A stretch of DNA of 64,000 bases from Chryseobacterium viscerum (GTDB taxonomy: Bacteria; Bacteroidota; Bacteroidia; Flavobacteriales; Weeksellaceae). This document shows positions 44,779-52,920 of the stretch, piece by piece. The position numbers and the translations under genes were made by a program. The stretch's first letter is position 1; each line of letters begins with the position of its first letter. The stretch covers positions 186,001-250,000 of the forward strand of contig NZ_PPEG02000001.1 in the NCBI RefSeq assembly GCF_002899945.2, written 5' to 3'. The notes beneath the pieces were generated by a model that worked only from the letters and a program-made list of their open reading frames with translations, ran no database searches and had not been told where the DNA came from.

Positions 44779-45504
44779 ATGAAAATTCCTTTATTTTACC
44801 TCCCAAAAACTGGGTGCAAATACTTTTTGGAAATTAAAAAAAAATACAAATCTGAAAAATATATCATTCCTATCGGCAAAGACTGCCACGCTGCTCACTC
44901 TTTAGATATTCTCAACATCAGAAACCAGAGTCTGCCTTATGACTGGATACGCTTACAATCTATTTCCGGCCTTAGAACAGTAAGCCAGAATATTAAGGAA
45001 CGTTTTCATTTCTTTTTATCCGATCTCAAAAGAAATGAAAAGGGAAACACCTATGCTGCAAAATACCCTGAAGCAGAATTCACTCATAGTAAGGCTATTA
45101 TTGATGACCCAAAGCTTAGAAGCACCTATGAAAAAAGATGTCAGAGATTACTGGAGATTATCAGCCAGCGGCCTATAGCTTATCTTTATATTTTGGAAAT
45201 TAAAAATTTTAAGACCAGAGAAGATGCAGACTTTTTCTGTCATACTGTGAAAGATTTTACAAAAATTTTAAAAATAGAAGATTCACTGCATATTTACATA
45301 CGTTTTGATGAAGAGATAGAAAATGAAGAAGTATGTAATCTGCTCCTGAATGAAGTTCAAAAAACCCCTCAGGTATATATCACAACTTATATCCGGGAAA
45401 GAGCGAAATTCGGAATCTGGGGAAACGAAAAAGAATATCCGAAGCTCTATAAAAGGCTTAATTTAAAAATCAAAAGGGCATTTCCAACTATTGCTATCAA
45501 ATAA
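44779..45504 (+). CDS. DUF1796-like putative cysteine peptidase
   Basis: The 241-residue protein resembles the DUF1796 papain-like family: a conserved strand with cysteine (YIIPIGKDCHAAHSLDIL, C near residue 37 of this frame), the tryptophan motif SLPYDWIRL and a later YLYILEIKNF. I chose the ATG at 44779; an in-frame TTG at 44746 overlaps the predicted -7 box. No signal peptide. DUF1796 genes are often found in polysaccharide loci, but their substrate is not known. It is followed 12 bases later by a glycosyltransferase and appears to lead that unit. Confidence 0.7.
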   Translation: MKIPLFYLPKTGCKYFLEIKKKYKSEKYIIPIGKDCHAAHSLDILNIRNQSLPYDWIRLQSISGLRTVSQNIKERFHFFLSDLKRNEKGNTYAAKYPEAEFTHSKAIIDDPKLRSTYEKRCQRLLEIISQRPIAYLYILEIKNFKTREDADFFCHTVKDFTKILKIEDSLHIYIRFDEEIENEEVCNLLLNEVQKTPQVYITTYIRERAKFGIWGNEKEYPKLYKRLNLKIKRAFPTIAIK

Positions 45505-45516
45505 AAGCTTAGTTTT

Positions 45517-46482
45517 ATGCCCGCAAAACATAATACGATACAAATGAAAATTTCAGTAATCATTCCCGTCTATAACGCTGAAAAATATGTTTCTCAGGCC
45601 GTAGAATCTGCTCTTCAGTTCGAAGAAGTATATGAAGTAGTGCTGGTAGAAGATAAATCTCCGGACAATGCATTACAGGTATGTCAGGAACTTGTTGAGA
45701 AACACAATAGGGTAAAACTTTTTCAGCATCCTGACAAAGGAAATCACGGAGCTGGTGCAAGCAGAAATTTAGGACTGGAAAAGGCAGAAGGTGATTTTAT
45801 GGCTTTCCTGGATGCCGATGATTACTATCTTCCGAACCGTTTTGATGCAGAAAAAGAATTGTTCATCAATAAAGATGTTGACGGAGTGTATGGAGCCATT
45901 GGTGTTCATTATTATTCTGAAAAGGCAAAAGAACAATATTACAAAGTCTTTGGAGACCGCCTGACTACCGTTTACAAAAAACATCCTCCTAAAGATGTAT
46001 TTCCGGGACAGCTTAATATGATAGGAACTTTCGGGCTTTTTAGCATTGATGCTTTAACCATTCGAAAAAGTTCTTTGAAAAACATGGAATATTTCTTCAA
46101 AACACATTTAAAGCTTCACCAGGACACTGAATTTTTATTCAGGCTCTCCTACTACCTGAATTTGTATCCTGGAATTCTAGACCAAGCAGTAGCCGTGAGA
46201 GGTGTTCATGAGAACAACAGAATCACCAAAGTAGATTCAAGAGAAGTGAAACCAGCTTCAACAAGAGTTGTATTGTGGAAAGAAGTCAACAATTGGGCAA
46301 TGCATGAAAATACGATTCCTGAGGATATCAAACTTCACATCAAAAGAGTATACAGGAGTTTCCAGATTGCCAATGCTCCTCTTCTGAAAAAATGGGGAAT
46401 GATTACAAAATATATGCTTACAGATTATAAAAGCATACGCTCAGGACTGTACAACATCAATTTCAGAAAAGATTTGTTCTGA
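45517..46482 (+). CDS. Glycosyltransferase family 2
   Basis: The 321-residue GT-A protein contains MKISVIIPVYNAEKYVSQAV (starting at residue 10), VEDKSPDNALQVC for nucleotide binding, HGAGASRNLGLEKA and the DxD region FLDADDYYLPNRF. The ATG at 45544 would remove nine unconserved residues and begin exactly at the family's usual start, so it is a strong alternative. The late region has LKLHQDTEFLFRLSYYL. It is convergent with the acyltransferase at 46531. No terminator is evident between them. Confidence 0.9.
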   Translation: MPAKHNTIQMKISVIIPVYNAEKYVSQAVESALQFEEVYEVVLVEDKSPDNALQVCQELVEKHNRVKLFQHPDKGNHGAGASRNLGLEKAEGDFMAFLDADDYYLPNRFDAEKELFINKDVDGVYGAIGVHYYSEKAKEQYYKVFGDRLTTVYKKHPPKDVFPGQLNMIGTFGLFSIDALTIRKSSLKNMEYFFKTHLKLHQDTEFLFRLSYYLNLYPGILDQAVAVRGVHENNRITKVDSREVKPASTRVVLWKEVNNWAMHENTIPEDIKLHIKRVYRSFQIANAPLLKKWGMITKYMLTDYKSIRSGLYNINFRKDLF

Positions 46483-46530
46483 TGACAGAATTAAACTAAA
46501 TACCTAGTTGAATAGACATTCCTTTAATTT

Positions 46531-47565
46531 TTATTGTTTCGAAAAATGAATCTTTCTTAAAAGATCCCTCATAGGCTTTTCTATACACTGATAAAAAAGA
46601 GCGGAACTAAGCAGCATAATGATCATATAGATCACAAATACCACATCGATACCAAAAGTACATTCCTGCCATTTTAAAAGTTCTCTAACCAGATAAAGAA
46701 CGGGAATATGAGTGATGTAAATACCATAACTTATTTCTCCAAGATATTCCAATGGCTTCATTGAAAAAAGTCTGGTAATCCATCCGTTATTAGCTGATAT
46801 CAGAAATATTGCCGGTACAAAAAGTAATGCCATCAGACCGTTGTGATAGAAAAGCGGTACAAACATCAGAGACACAAGAATGAGTAAAAAGACTACAATG
46901 ACCTGACGATCGTAGTTTTTCTGTTTATAGTTTCTCACAAAAAAGATTCCTGCCAGATTTCCAATCAGAAATTCATTAAGATGCCAGAGAGGAAAATAAT
47001 ACAGAAATTCGTGACTTTTTGTATGGGGTCCTTCATACGCTCCATATATCGGATATAGGTTTGAAAATACCTGAGTAATCAGCCAGAGTCCGATTGTAAA
47101 TACCCAGATTGTTTTATTCTTCTTCGTGTAAAGATAATTGTATAGTAATGGAAAAAGAAGATAGAAGAAGAACTCTACAGAGATTGACCATCCCGGAAAA
47201 TTCAGGATCATCGCTTCTCCGGGTATCCATGTCTGTATGCCCAAACCGTACAAAATAAGCTTATACCAGTCGAACATCTCAGATCTCGTCAGAAAAAACA
47301 GTAAAAGACCCACAATATACAGAGGATAAATCCTTGCAAACCTGTTTTTATAAAACTCCAGATAGTCTATTTTATCTTTTTTATGATAGGCAATGATCAT
47401 GATAAACCCTGAAAGAATAAAGAAATAGCTCACCCCTACATTGGCTCTCAGAAAAAGATTGGAAATGTAATCTATCTTATATAAAAACAGATCTTTATTG
47501 AAGTGGGAAATGACAATTGCCATAGCGGCAATAAACCTGGTAAATGTAATCTGACTTATCTTCAC
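46531..47565 (-). CDS. Membrane acyltransferase, OafA/acyltransferase-3 family
   Basis: Inner-membrane acyltransferase of 344 residues, start codon GTG at 47565. Its markers are ITFTRFIAAMAIVISHFN (R and H conserved), GVSYFFILSGFIMIIAY, RFARIYPLYIVGL and LNFPGWSISVEFFFYLLFPL, with about ten membrane segments and no SGNH domain. It is the second such protein in the locus and lies on the opposite strand to its neighbours, with its own divergent control region toward the gene at 47715. This suggests separate acquisition or separate regulation. Acetylation of a sugar hydroxyl is the likely role. Confidence 0.88.
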   Translation of the reverse strand: MKISQITFTRFIAAMAIVISHFNKDLFLYKIDYISNLFLRANVGVSYFFILSGFIMIIAYHKKDKIDYLEFYKNRFARIYPLYIVGLLLFFLTRSEMFDWYKLILYGLGIQTWIPGEAMILNFPGWSISVEFFFYLLFPLLYNYLYTKKNKTIWVFTIGLWLITQVFSNLYPIYGAYEGPHTKSHEFLYYFPLWHLNEFLIGNLAGIFFVRNYKQKNYDRQVIVVFLLILVSLMFVPLFYHNGLMALLFVPAIFLISANNGWITRLFSMKPLEYLGEISYGIYITHIPVLYLVRELLKWQECTFGIDVVFVIYMIIMLLSSALFYQCIEKPMRDLLRKIHFSKQ

Positions 47566-47694
47566 AGAATCGCAAAAAGATTTACTTTATCAAAACACAG
47601 CGATCTTCACTCTGAAAGCTGTTTTTATTTGATATAAAGTGTTAATTTTAAGGCACAAAAATAAGATTTATTCTTATAATTATGTAAAACAAAT

Positions 47695-47702
47695 TATATT
47701 TG
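47695..47702 (+). promoter_or_regulatory. Putative -7 element before the hexapeptide transferase
   Basis: TATATTTG fits TAnnTTTG. It lies 12 bases before the GTG at 47715, which makes the later ATG at 47733 the more comfortable start. No clear -33 TTG. Confidence 0.45.
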
Positions 47703-47714
47703 TAGACTACAAAT

Positions 47715-48278
47715 GTGAAAATAAATTTAAGTATGCTATATGAAATTTTAGCAAAAATTCAACGAAAAAGCCAGATTTCTCGTCTCAAAAAACACCCTCA
47801 TGTTTCTTTTAAGGGAATAAAACTTGGGATCAGTGATCATTTTGTTCTGCACGAAAACTTAAAGAAGGTTACCATTGGAAACTCAGTCAGTTTCCGAAAT
47901 TATGTACACGTTCTTGTGCAGCAGAATGCTACTTTAGAAATCGGGAATCATTTTTTTATGAATAATTTCTGTTCCATCAACTGTCTGGATAGTATCTCCA
48001 TAGGTGACAATACGTTATTCGGAGAAAATGTAAAGTTGTATGACCACAACCATGCCTATCAGACACATCCGGATTTTAAACTGTCTCACGCTGAGTTCAC
48101 CACAGCTCCCATCAAAATAGGAAGTAATTGCTGGCTCGGGAGCAATGTAACCGTCTTAAAAGGGGTTACCATCGGAGATAACTGCATCATTGGAGCAGGA
48201 TGTACCATTCACAAAGATATTCCTCCCAATACAACCGTAATCAATCATCAAGAATTAATATTTAAGGAACATTCATGA
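47715..48278 (+). CDS. Hexapeptide-repeat (left-handed beta-helix) acyltransferase
   Basis: The 187-residue protein is built of hexapeptide turns from about residue 70: TIGNSVSF, LEIGNHFF, ISIGDNTLF, IKIGSNCWLGSNV and VTIGDNCIIGAGC. The catalytic-type histidine is in LYDHNHAYQTHP, as in maltose/galactoside O-acetyltransferases. It starts at GTG (47715) or ATG (47733, seven codons in). It overlaps the next glycosyltransferase by 4 bases. It may O- or N-acetylate a sugar; it is one candidate for the missing 3-amino-sugar N-acetyltransferase. Confidence 0.85.
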   Translation: MKINLSMLYEILAKIQRKSQISRLKKHPHVSFKGIKLGISDHFVLHENLKKVTIGNSVSFRNYVHVLVQQNATLEIGNHFFMNNFCSINCLDSISIGDNTLFGENVKLYDHNHAYQTHPDFKLSHAEFTTAPIKIGSNCWLGSNVTVLKGVTIGDNCIIGAGCTIHKDIPPNTTVINHQELIFKEHS

Positions 48279-49114
48279 AGTTTTCGATTCTTATAGCCCA
48301 TTATAATAACGCTCATTTTTTCAAAGACTGTTTTGAAAGCATCCTTCAACAGACGCACACAAACTGGGAAGCTGTAATTTTAGATGACGGTTCTTCTGAA
48401 GATGAAAAGAAAATGATACAGGAAATGATTTCAAAAGATAAAAGATTTAAATTTTTTGAAAATGAAAGAAATTCCGGTGTAGGAGTGACAAAAAGTAAAC
48501 TGATTGAGCTGGCAGAAGGCGAAATATGTGGCTTTCTGGACCCGGATGATGCCATTACTCCGACAGCTATTGAAAAATGCATGGAGATCTTTCAGTCTAA
48601 AAAAAATACAGTCCTTACCTATTCAAGGTTTATGACCTGTGATCAGAACCTGAAGCCTATTTCTCCGTTCCGATCAGCAATGCAGGTTCCGAATAGTGAT
48701 CCTTATTTTTTTAATTTCCCTATTCAGATTGCTCATTTCGTAACCTTCAGAAAAGCAGTTTATGAACTGACAGAAAAAATGAATCCGGATTTAAAGATCG
48801 GGGAAGATCAGGACTTGTATCTTAAAATATATGAAAAAGGAAAAGTTCAGTTCATTGATGAAACCAACTACCTTTACAGAACCCATCAGGGGGGAATTTC
48901 CCAGAATGACAATAAAAAGAAATCCCACGAGTATTTTGCCCAGGTGATTTTCAATACCATGAAGCGCAGAGGACTTACCTCCATCAACGGACAGAAAGTT
49001 CCCGACCAATATACCGGAGCGGATGAAATATTCGGATTGCTGCAATATCAGCACCAGCTGCCTTTCCGTATCAAGAAAAAAATAAAAATTACGTTACAAT
49101 CAATCTTCGGTTAA
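48275..49114 (+). CDS. Glycosyltransferase family 2 (paralogue of 36659)
   Basis: The 279-residue GT-A protein begins KFSILIAHYNNAHFFKDCFE, has LDDGSSEDEK for nucleotide binding and CGFLDPDDAITP as the DxD region, then IAHFVTFRKAVYE and GEDQDLYLKIYE. It shares this whole layout with the protein at 36659-37504, so the two are duplicates that may use related donors or acceptors. Start and stop overlap both neighbours (4 bases before, 1 base after), so it is firmly inside an operon. Confidence 0.9.
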   Translation: MKFSILIAHYNNAHFFKDCFESILQQTHTNWEAVILDDGSSEDEKKMIQEMISKDKRFKFFENERNSGVGVTKSKLIELAEGEICGFLDPDDAITPTAIEKCMEIFQSKKNTVLTYSRFMTCDQNLKPISPFRSAMQVPNSDPYFFNFPIQIAHFVTFRKAVYELTEKMNPDLKIGEDQDLYLKIYEKGKVQFIDETNYLYRTHQGGISQNDNKKKSHEYFAQVIFNTMKRRGLTSINGQKVPDQYTGADEIFGLLQYQHQLPFRIKKKIKITLQSIFG

Positions 49115-50268
49115 TGTTAGAAAAAAAAATAAAAATTTTGTTCAGGCACCGTTCCATGGAAATGGGAGGTGTAGAAAAAGTACTGTTGGGACTTCTCAAC
49201 AATCTTAATCCTGACAAATTTGAAATGACGGTATGCCTTACTCTTAATCAGGGTAAATTGCGCGATGAACTTCCAAAACATATCAGAAAAGTATATCTTA
49301 CGGATGGAAAAGAAGATTTTTCCACCAATTCTCTTTTACAAAAAATTCAGCTTGCCAAGAGAAGAATAAAGCTTCGTAAGCTGAAAAACAACCCAGCCAT
49401 TGCAGACCGGCTTATCAATGATACTTTTGATATAGAAATCGGGATGGATTATAGGGATTATGATGCTATTCTTAATTCTACCCATAAGAATTCAAAAAAA
49501 ATCGGCTGGTTTCACTCTGAAGTCAATGTCCCTAAATTTCAACCTCTGGTTCCCGATATTTTAAAGAGTTTTCCCCAGTTTGATCATATGGTGTACTGCT
49601 CGCACAAGATAAAAGATATGATGCATCAGTATTATCCTGATCTCAATTATCCGGCGGAAAGTGTTATTATCAATCCTATTCCTATCGAAGAAATCAAACA
49701 TAAGGCAGAAGAAAAGCTTGAAACGTTCCCTGAAGGACCCGTTTTTGCCTCTATTGGAAGACTTCATTCAAGAAAAGGGTACCATAAACTTATTGAAGCC
49801 CATACAAGGCTTATCAATGAAGGATTTCATCACAGCATCATTGTTATTGGTGATGGTGACGAAATGAAAAACCTGATGGCTCAGGCAGCAAAAAATAATG
49901 TTGAAAAGACCTTTATTTTGGCCGGAAATAAGATGAATCCTTATCCTTACATCAAAAAGGCCGACTATTTTGTTCTTTCTTCCGAATCTGAAGCATGGCC
50001 TTTGGTGATTGCCGAAGCGTTAATTCTCCAGAAACCTATTATTGCCACGAATGTAGGAGATGTAGGCCTGATGATCAAAGACCGGGAAACGGGATACCTC
50101 ATCAGCTATGAGGTAGATGAAATGTACTCAGCAATGAAAACATTCCTTACCGATCCCAGCCTTGTTCTCCATATTAGAGAGAATCTTAAAAATATTGAAA
50201 GTCAGTTTGACAATAAGAAAATATTTGACAGCGTAGAAAATATTATAGAAACGCTGCATAAAAAATAA
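49114..50268 (+). CDS. Glycosyltransferase family 4 (GT-B)
   Basis: The 384-residue protein has the GT-B start KILFRHRSMEMGGVEKVLLG, an interdomain FASIGRLHSRKGYHKLI, and in the C-terminal domain VEKTFILAGNKMNPYPYIKK and the EX7E motif SEAWPLVIAEAL. The paralogue at 52921 shares the GG-EKVL start and PYPYMKKAD. Retaining sugar transfer from a nucleotide sugar is expected. Its stop is 1 base from the stop of the convergent SDR gene at 50270, so readthrough between the two strands is likely. Confidence 0.92.
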   Translation: MLEKKIKILFRHRSMEMGGVEKVLLGLLNNLNPDKFEMTVCLTLNQGKLRDELPKHIRKVYLTDGKEDFSTNSLLQKIQLAKRRIKLRKLKNNPAIADRLINDTFDIEIGMDYRDYDAILNSTHKNSKKIGWFHSEVNVPKFQPLVPDILKSFPQFDHMVYCSHKIKDMMHQYYPDLNYPAESVIINPIPIEEIKHKAEEKLETFPEGPVFASIGRLHSRKGYHKLIEAHTRLINEGFHHSIIVIGDGDEMKNLMAQAAKNNVEKTFILAGNKMNPYPYIKKADYFVLSSESEAWPLVIAEALILQKPIIATNVGDVGLMIKDRETGYLISYEVDEMYSAMKTFLTDPSLVLHIRENLKNIESQFDNKKIFDSVENIIETLHKK

Positions 50269-50269
50269 G

Positions 50270-51028
50270 TTACTGTGCAGAATATCCTCCGTCTACTACG
50301 AGATTGGTCCCTGTGACCCATCTGGAGGCATCTGACAGCAGAAAAATACAAGCATTCGCTACATCTTTAGGGTCACCTATTCCGAGCGGATGCTTTTTTA
50401 TGATTTCTGATGAAGCTTCTTCACCGATGTCTTCAAACATTTTTTCTAAAATCGGGGTATTTACCATTGCAGGACTTATACTATTGACCCGGATATTACT
50501 TCTGGAAAGTTCCATTGCCAATGAACGGGCTCCGGAAATAACAGCTCCTTTACTGGCAGAATAAGCCGCTTTACCAGCCTCTCCTACCATCCCTGCAACA
50601 GAAGAAATAAATACGAAACTGGAGGTTTCATCTTTATATTTTTTTAGAGATAAAATTTTAGCAATTTCAAGTCCGGCAATGACATTCACAGCAAAAATAT
50701 CCTGATACAGCTGAGTATTGTGCTTTTTTAAAGGCAATGTTTTTTCGATGCCGGCACAGTGTATAAATCCTGATATTTTACCTAAAATCGAAACTTTATC
50801 CGCAATAATTCCTTCAAGGTTTTCAGATTGGGTAATATCTTCAGTAATGGTCTCTACTTTCGTTTCAGGATCCAGCATGGAAACGGTTTTCATCAGTTCC
50901 TCATGGTTTCTTCCTACAAGAATCAGATCGGCACCACTTCTGCTGCATTCTACAGAACAGCTTCTCCCGATGCCGGAAGAAGCTCCTGTAATAAGAATAA
51001 TTTTATTTTTTAATGAGAAAACGTCCAT
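50270..51028 (-). CDS. SDR-family oxidoreductase, FabG-like
   Basis: The 252-residue classical SDR has LITGASSGIGRS (12-23), CAGIE (about 91-95), the catalytic SS near 142, YSASK (Y156, K160) and the C-terminal VTGTNLVVDGGYSAQ. It resembles 3-oxoacyl-ACP reductases (FabG). Its start codon overlaps the acyl-carrier-protein stop by one base, and the KASIII-like gene precedes that. The trio could make and reduce a 3-oxoacyl chain to a 3-hydroxyacyl group on its own carrier. FabG for housekeeping fatty-acid synthesis would be elsewhere. Confidence 0.9.
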   Translation of the reverse strand: MDVFSLKNKIILITGASSGIGRSCSVECSRSGADLILVGRNHEELMKTVSMLDPETKVETITEDITQSENLEGIIADKVSILGKISGFIHCAGIEKTLPLKKHNTQLYQDIFAVNVIAGLEIAKILSLKKYKDETSSFVFISSVAGMVGEAGKAAYSASKGAVISGARSLAMELSRSNIRVNSISPAMVNTPILEKMFEDIGEEASSEIIKKHPLGIGDPKDVANACIFLLSDASRWVTGTNLVVDGGYSAQ

Positions 51029-51261
51029 TAATCTTCAAAATTTTCTTTCCCAATAACATTCATCAGATCTGAAACAGTCTCTATATCTTTAAAGTGTTTT
51101 GTATCAATTTTCTTGCTGAAATTTTCGTCTACAAACGCAATAACAGAAAGCAAACTGATAGAATCATAGCTCTCTAAAGATTTCAAATTCGTTTCAGTGG
51201 TTAATGTTTCATCTTCTTCCAATTCCTCTTGTAGTTTTTCTAAAAAAACGGATGTCTTCAT
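51028..51261 (-). CDS. Acyl carrier protein (dedicated)
   Basis: The 77-residue acidic helical protein has the phosphopantetheine site as YDSISLL with S34 (the usual DSL is DSI here). The rest shows the three-helix pattern of ACPs: an N-terminal helix FLEKLQEELEE and helix II starting at SISLLSVIAFVDENF. It is unlike a housekeeping AcpP (which reads GADSLD) and is flanked by a KASIII-like and an FabG-like gene. It likely carries a short acyl group for one pathway. Confidence 0.88.
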   Translation of the reverse strand: MKTSVFLEKLQEELEEDETLTTETNLKSLESYDSISLLSVIAFVDENFSKKIDTKHFKDIETVSDLMNVIGKENFED

Positions 51262-51288
51262 ATTTTATAATTTTAAATGTTTGTTCTC

Positions 51289-52260
51289 TTAAATTTCCAT
51301 AATGGTGGCTCCCCATGAGTATCCTACCCCAAATCCTGCCATTAAAACTTTATCACCTTCCTTCAGCATTCCCTTATCCATCATATTCTTAAGGGCAATA
51401 GGAATTGTTGCAGAAACAGTATTCCCGGTTTTTTCCATATCAATATAAAACTTTTCTGCCGGTATTTTTGTTTTCTTTCTTAAATAATTAAGCATGAAAG
51501 AATTGGCCTGGTGAAAAACAAAATGATCAATATCATCCATCGTCATTCCATTTACTTCCAAAGTTTCTTTTACCAGTCCCGGGATATTTTCAATGGTGAA
51601 ATTAAAAATTTCAGGACCATTCATATAAATATTTTCAGGGCTGAATTCATGCTCAGGATTCAGTTCAAAATCTCTTTTGAAGCCTCCTTTCTTCACAATA
51701 AGGTTTTCAGCACCACTTCCATCTGTTCCCAGACAGAATTGATAATCATTCCCTTCAGTTTTTTCAATAATTGCAGAAGCAGAGGCATCCCCGAATATAC
51801 TTCGGTTTCCTTTATCATCAGGGTGAATATGTTTGGTATAGGTTTCTGAAGTCACCAAAAGAATGCTCTTTGCAATTCCTGCCGAGATCAGTCCTTTTGC
51901 AAAAGCCAGTCCATACACAAATCCTGAACAGCCTAAGTTAAAGTCTATGGCTCCAATGTTTTTTCTAAGACCCAATCTGTCCTGCAAAATACAGGCCGTT
52001 GTCGGCAGAAAATACTCGGGACTTTGGGTACAAAACAAAATGAAATCTACCTTGTTCCGGTCATAGTTTTCGAAAATTTTTTCTGAAGATTGTACCGCCA
52101 TATCCAGCGCTGTTTCATTCTCAGAAGAGATATGACGCTGAGCGATGCCTACTTTCTCATGGATACGTTCGGAACTCCACTCGGGGAACAGTTTTTCAAG
52201 ATCTTGGTTAGTTAACACCTGCTGAGGCAGATAATATTCTATTTTTGAAATTTTCATCAT
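51289..52260 (-). CDS. 3-oxoacyl-ACP synthase III-like (KASIII/FabH family)
   Basis: The 323-residue thiolase-fold enzyme has the full FabH triad: C111 in NLGCSGFVYG, H250 in FHQAN and N280 in TGNTVSATIPI. The glycine-rich C-terminus GFGVGYSWGATIM is typical. It would condense a starter acyl-CoA with malonyl-ACP. It starts with MM; either ATG could be used. It leads a minus-strand unit with ACP (27 bases later) and SDR, inside a glycan locus of the opposite orientation. That context points to an acyl decoration of a sugar rather than membrane lipid synthesis. Confidence 0.92.
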   Translation of the reverse strand: MMKISKIEYYLPQQVLTNQDLEKLFPEWSSERIHEKVGIAQRHISSENETALDMAVQSSEKIFENYDRNKVDFILFCTQSPEYFLPTTACILQDRLGLRKNIGAIDFNLGCSGFVYGLAFAKGLISAGIAKSILLVTSETYTKHIHPDDKGNRSIFGDASASAIIEKTEGNDYQFCLGTDGSGAENLIVKKGGFKRDFELNPEHEFSPENIYMNGPEIFNFTIENIPGLVKETLEVNGMTMDDIDHFVFHQANSFMLNYLRKKTKIPAEKFYIDMEKTGNTVSATIPIALKNMMDKGMLKEGDKVLMAGFGVGYSWGATIMEI

Positions 52261-52282
52261 ATTAATAAATTCTCTTTCTTTG

Positions 52283-52290
52283 CAAAAGTA
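52283..52290 (-). promoter_or_regulatory. Putative -7 element of the KASIII-ACP-SDR unit
   Basis: TACTTTTG on the minus strand fits TAnnTTTG and lies 22 bases before the KASIII-like start. No -33 TTG is evident. The divergent hexapeptide gene starts only about 50 bases away. Confidence 0.5.
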
Positions 52291-52313
52291 ACGAAAACAA
52301 ATTTACACTTGTG

Positions 52314-52883
52314 ATGATTTTTATATTCAGATTCCTATTAAAATTAGATTCTCTCTATCATTCTTTTTTGAATAGAGGAAGCCTTGAAGTGGCAAAATAT
52401 AGAGGGATGAAAGTAGGTAAAAACTTCAATATGCCTGATAAAGTGTATTTCGGAACTGAACCCTACCTTATTGAGATTGGCGAGCATGTGAATATTGCCG
52501 GAGATGTAAGGTTTGTGAACCATGGTGGAACCACTACTCTATTGAGAAGACTTCCCGGATATGAAGATGCCAGAATTCTTGGGAGAATAAAAATCGGAAA
52601 TAACTGTACCATCGGGCTCAATTGCGTGATCATGCAGGATGTACAGATTGGAAACAACTGTATTTTAGGAGCCAACTCAGTATTGTCACAGTCTATGCCG
52701 GACAATACAGTTTTTATTGGAAACCCTGCACAATTTCTGTGTACTATTGAAGATTATGGTGATATTGTCTTAAAAAACAATCCGGAATACCCCCGTGAAT
52801 TGGAGAAAGACAGAAAAAAGCTGGATGCCTATATCAAAGAAAATCTTCCTCACAAGTATAAAAAAGCAAGAAAAATTAAATAA
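52314..52883 (+). CDS. Hexapeptide-repeat acyltransferase
   Basis: The 189-residue protein (ATG at 52314; a GTG one codon earlier is possible) has an N-terminal hydrophobic helix and then hexapeptide turns: IEIGEHVNIAG, GRIKIGNNCTIGLNCVIMQ and VQIGNNCILGANSVLS. The histidine in RFVNHGGTTT occupies the catalytic position of this acyltransferase group. The C-terminal 45 residues are a charged helix. It is divergent from the KASIII-ACP-SDR unit, and could be the enzyme that transfers that unit's acyl product onto the sugar; this is inference from position. Confidence 0.82.
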   Translation: MIFIFRFLLKLDSLYHSFLNRGSLEVAKYRGMKVGKNFNMPDKVYFGTEPYLIEIGEHVNIAGDVRFVNHGGTTTLLRRLPGYEDARILGRIKIGNNCTIGLNCVIMQDVQIGNNCILGANSVLSQSMPDNTVFIGNPAQFLCTIEDYGDIVLKNNPEYPRELEKDRKKLDAYIKENLPHKYKKARKIK

Positions 52884-52920
52884 ATTTAATCTTGTAAAAT
52901 CATAAAAGACAAAAAACAAA

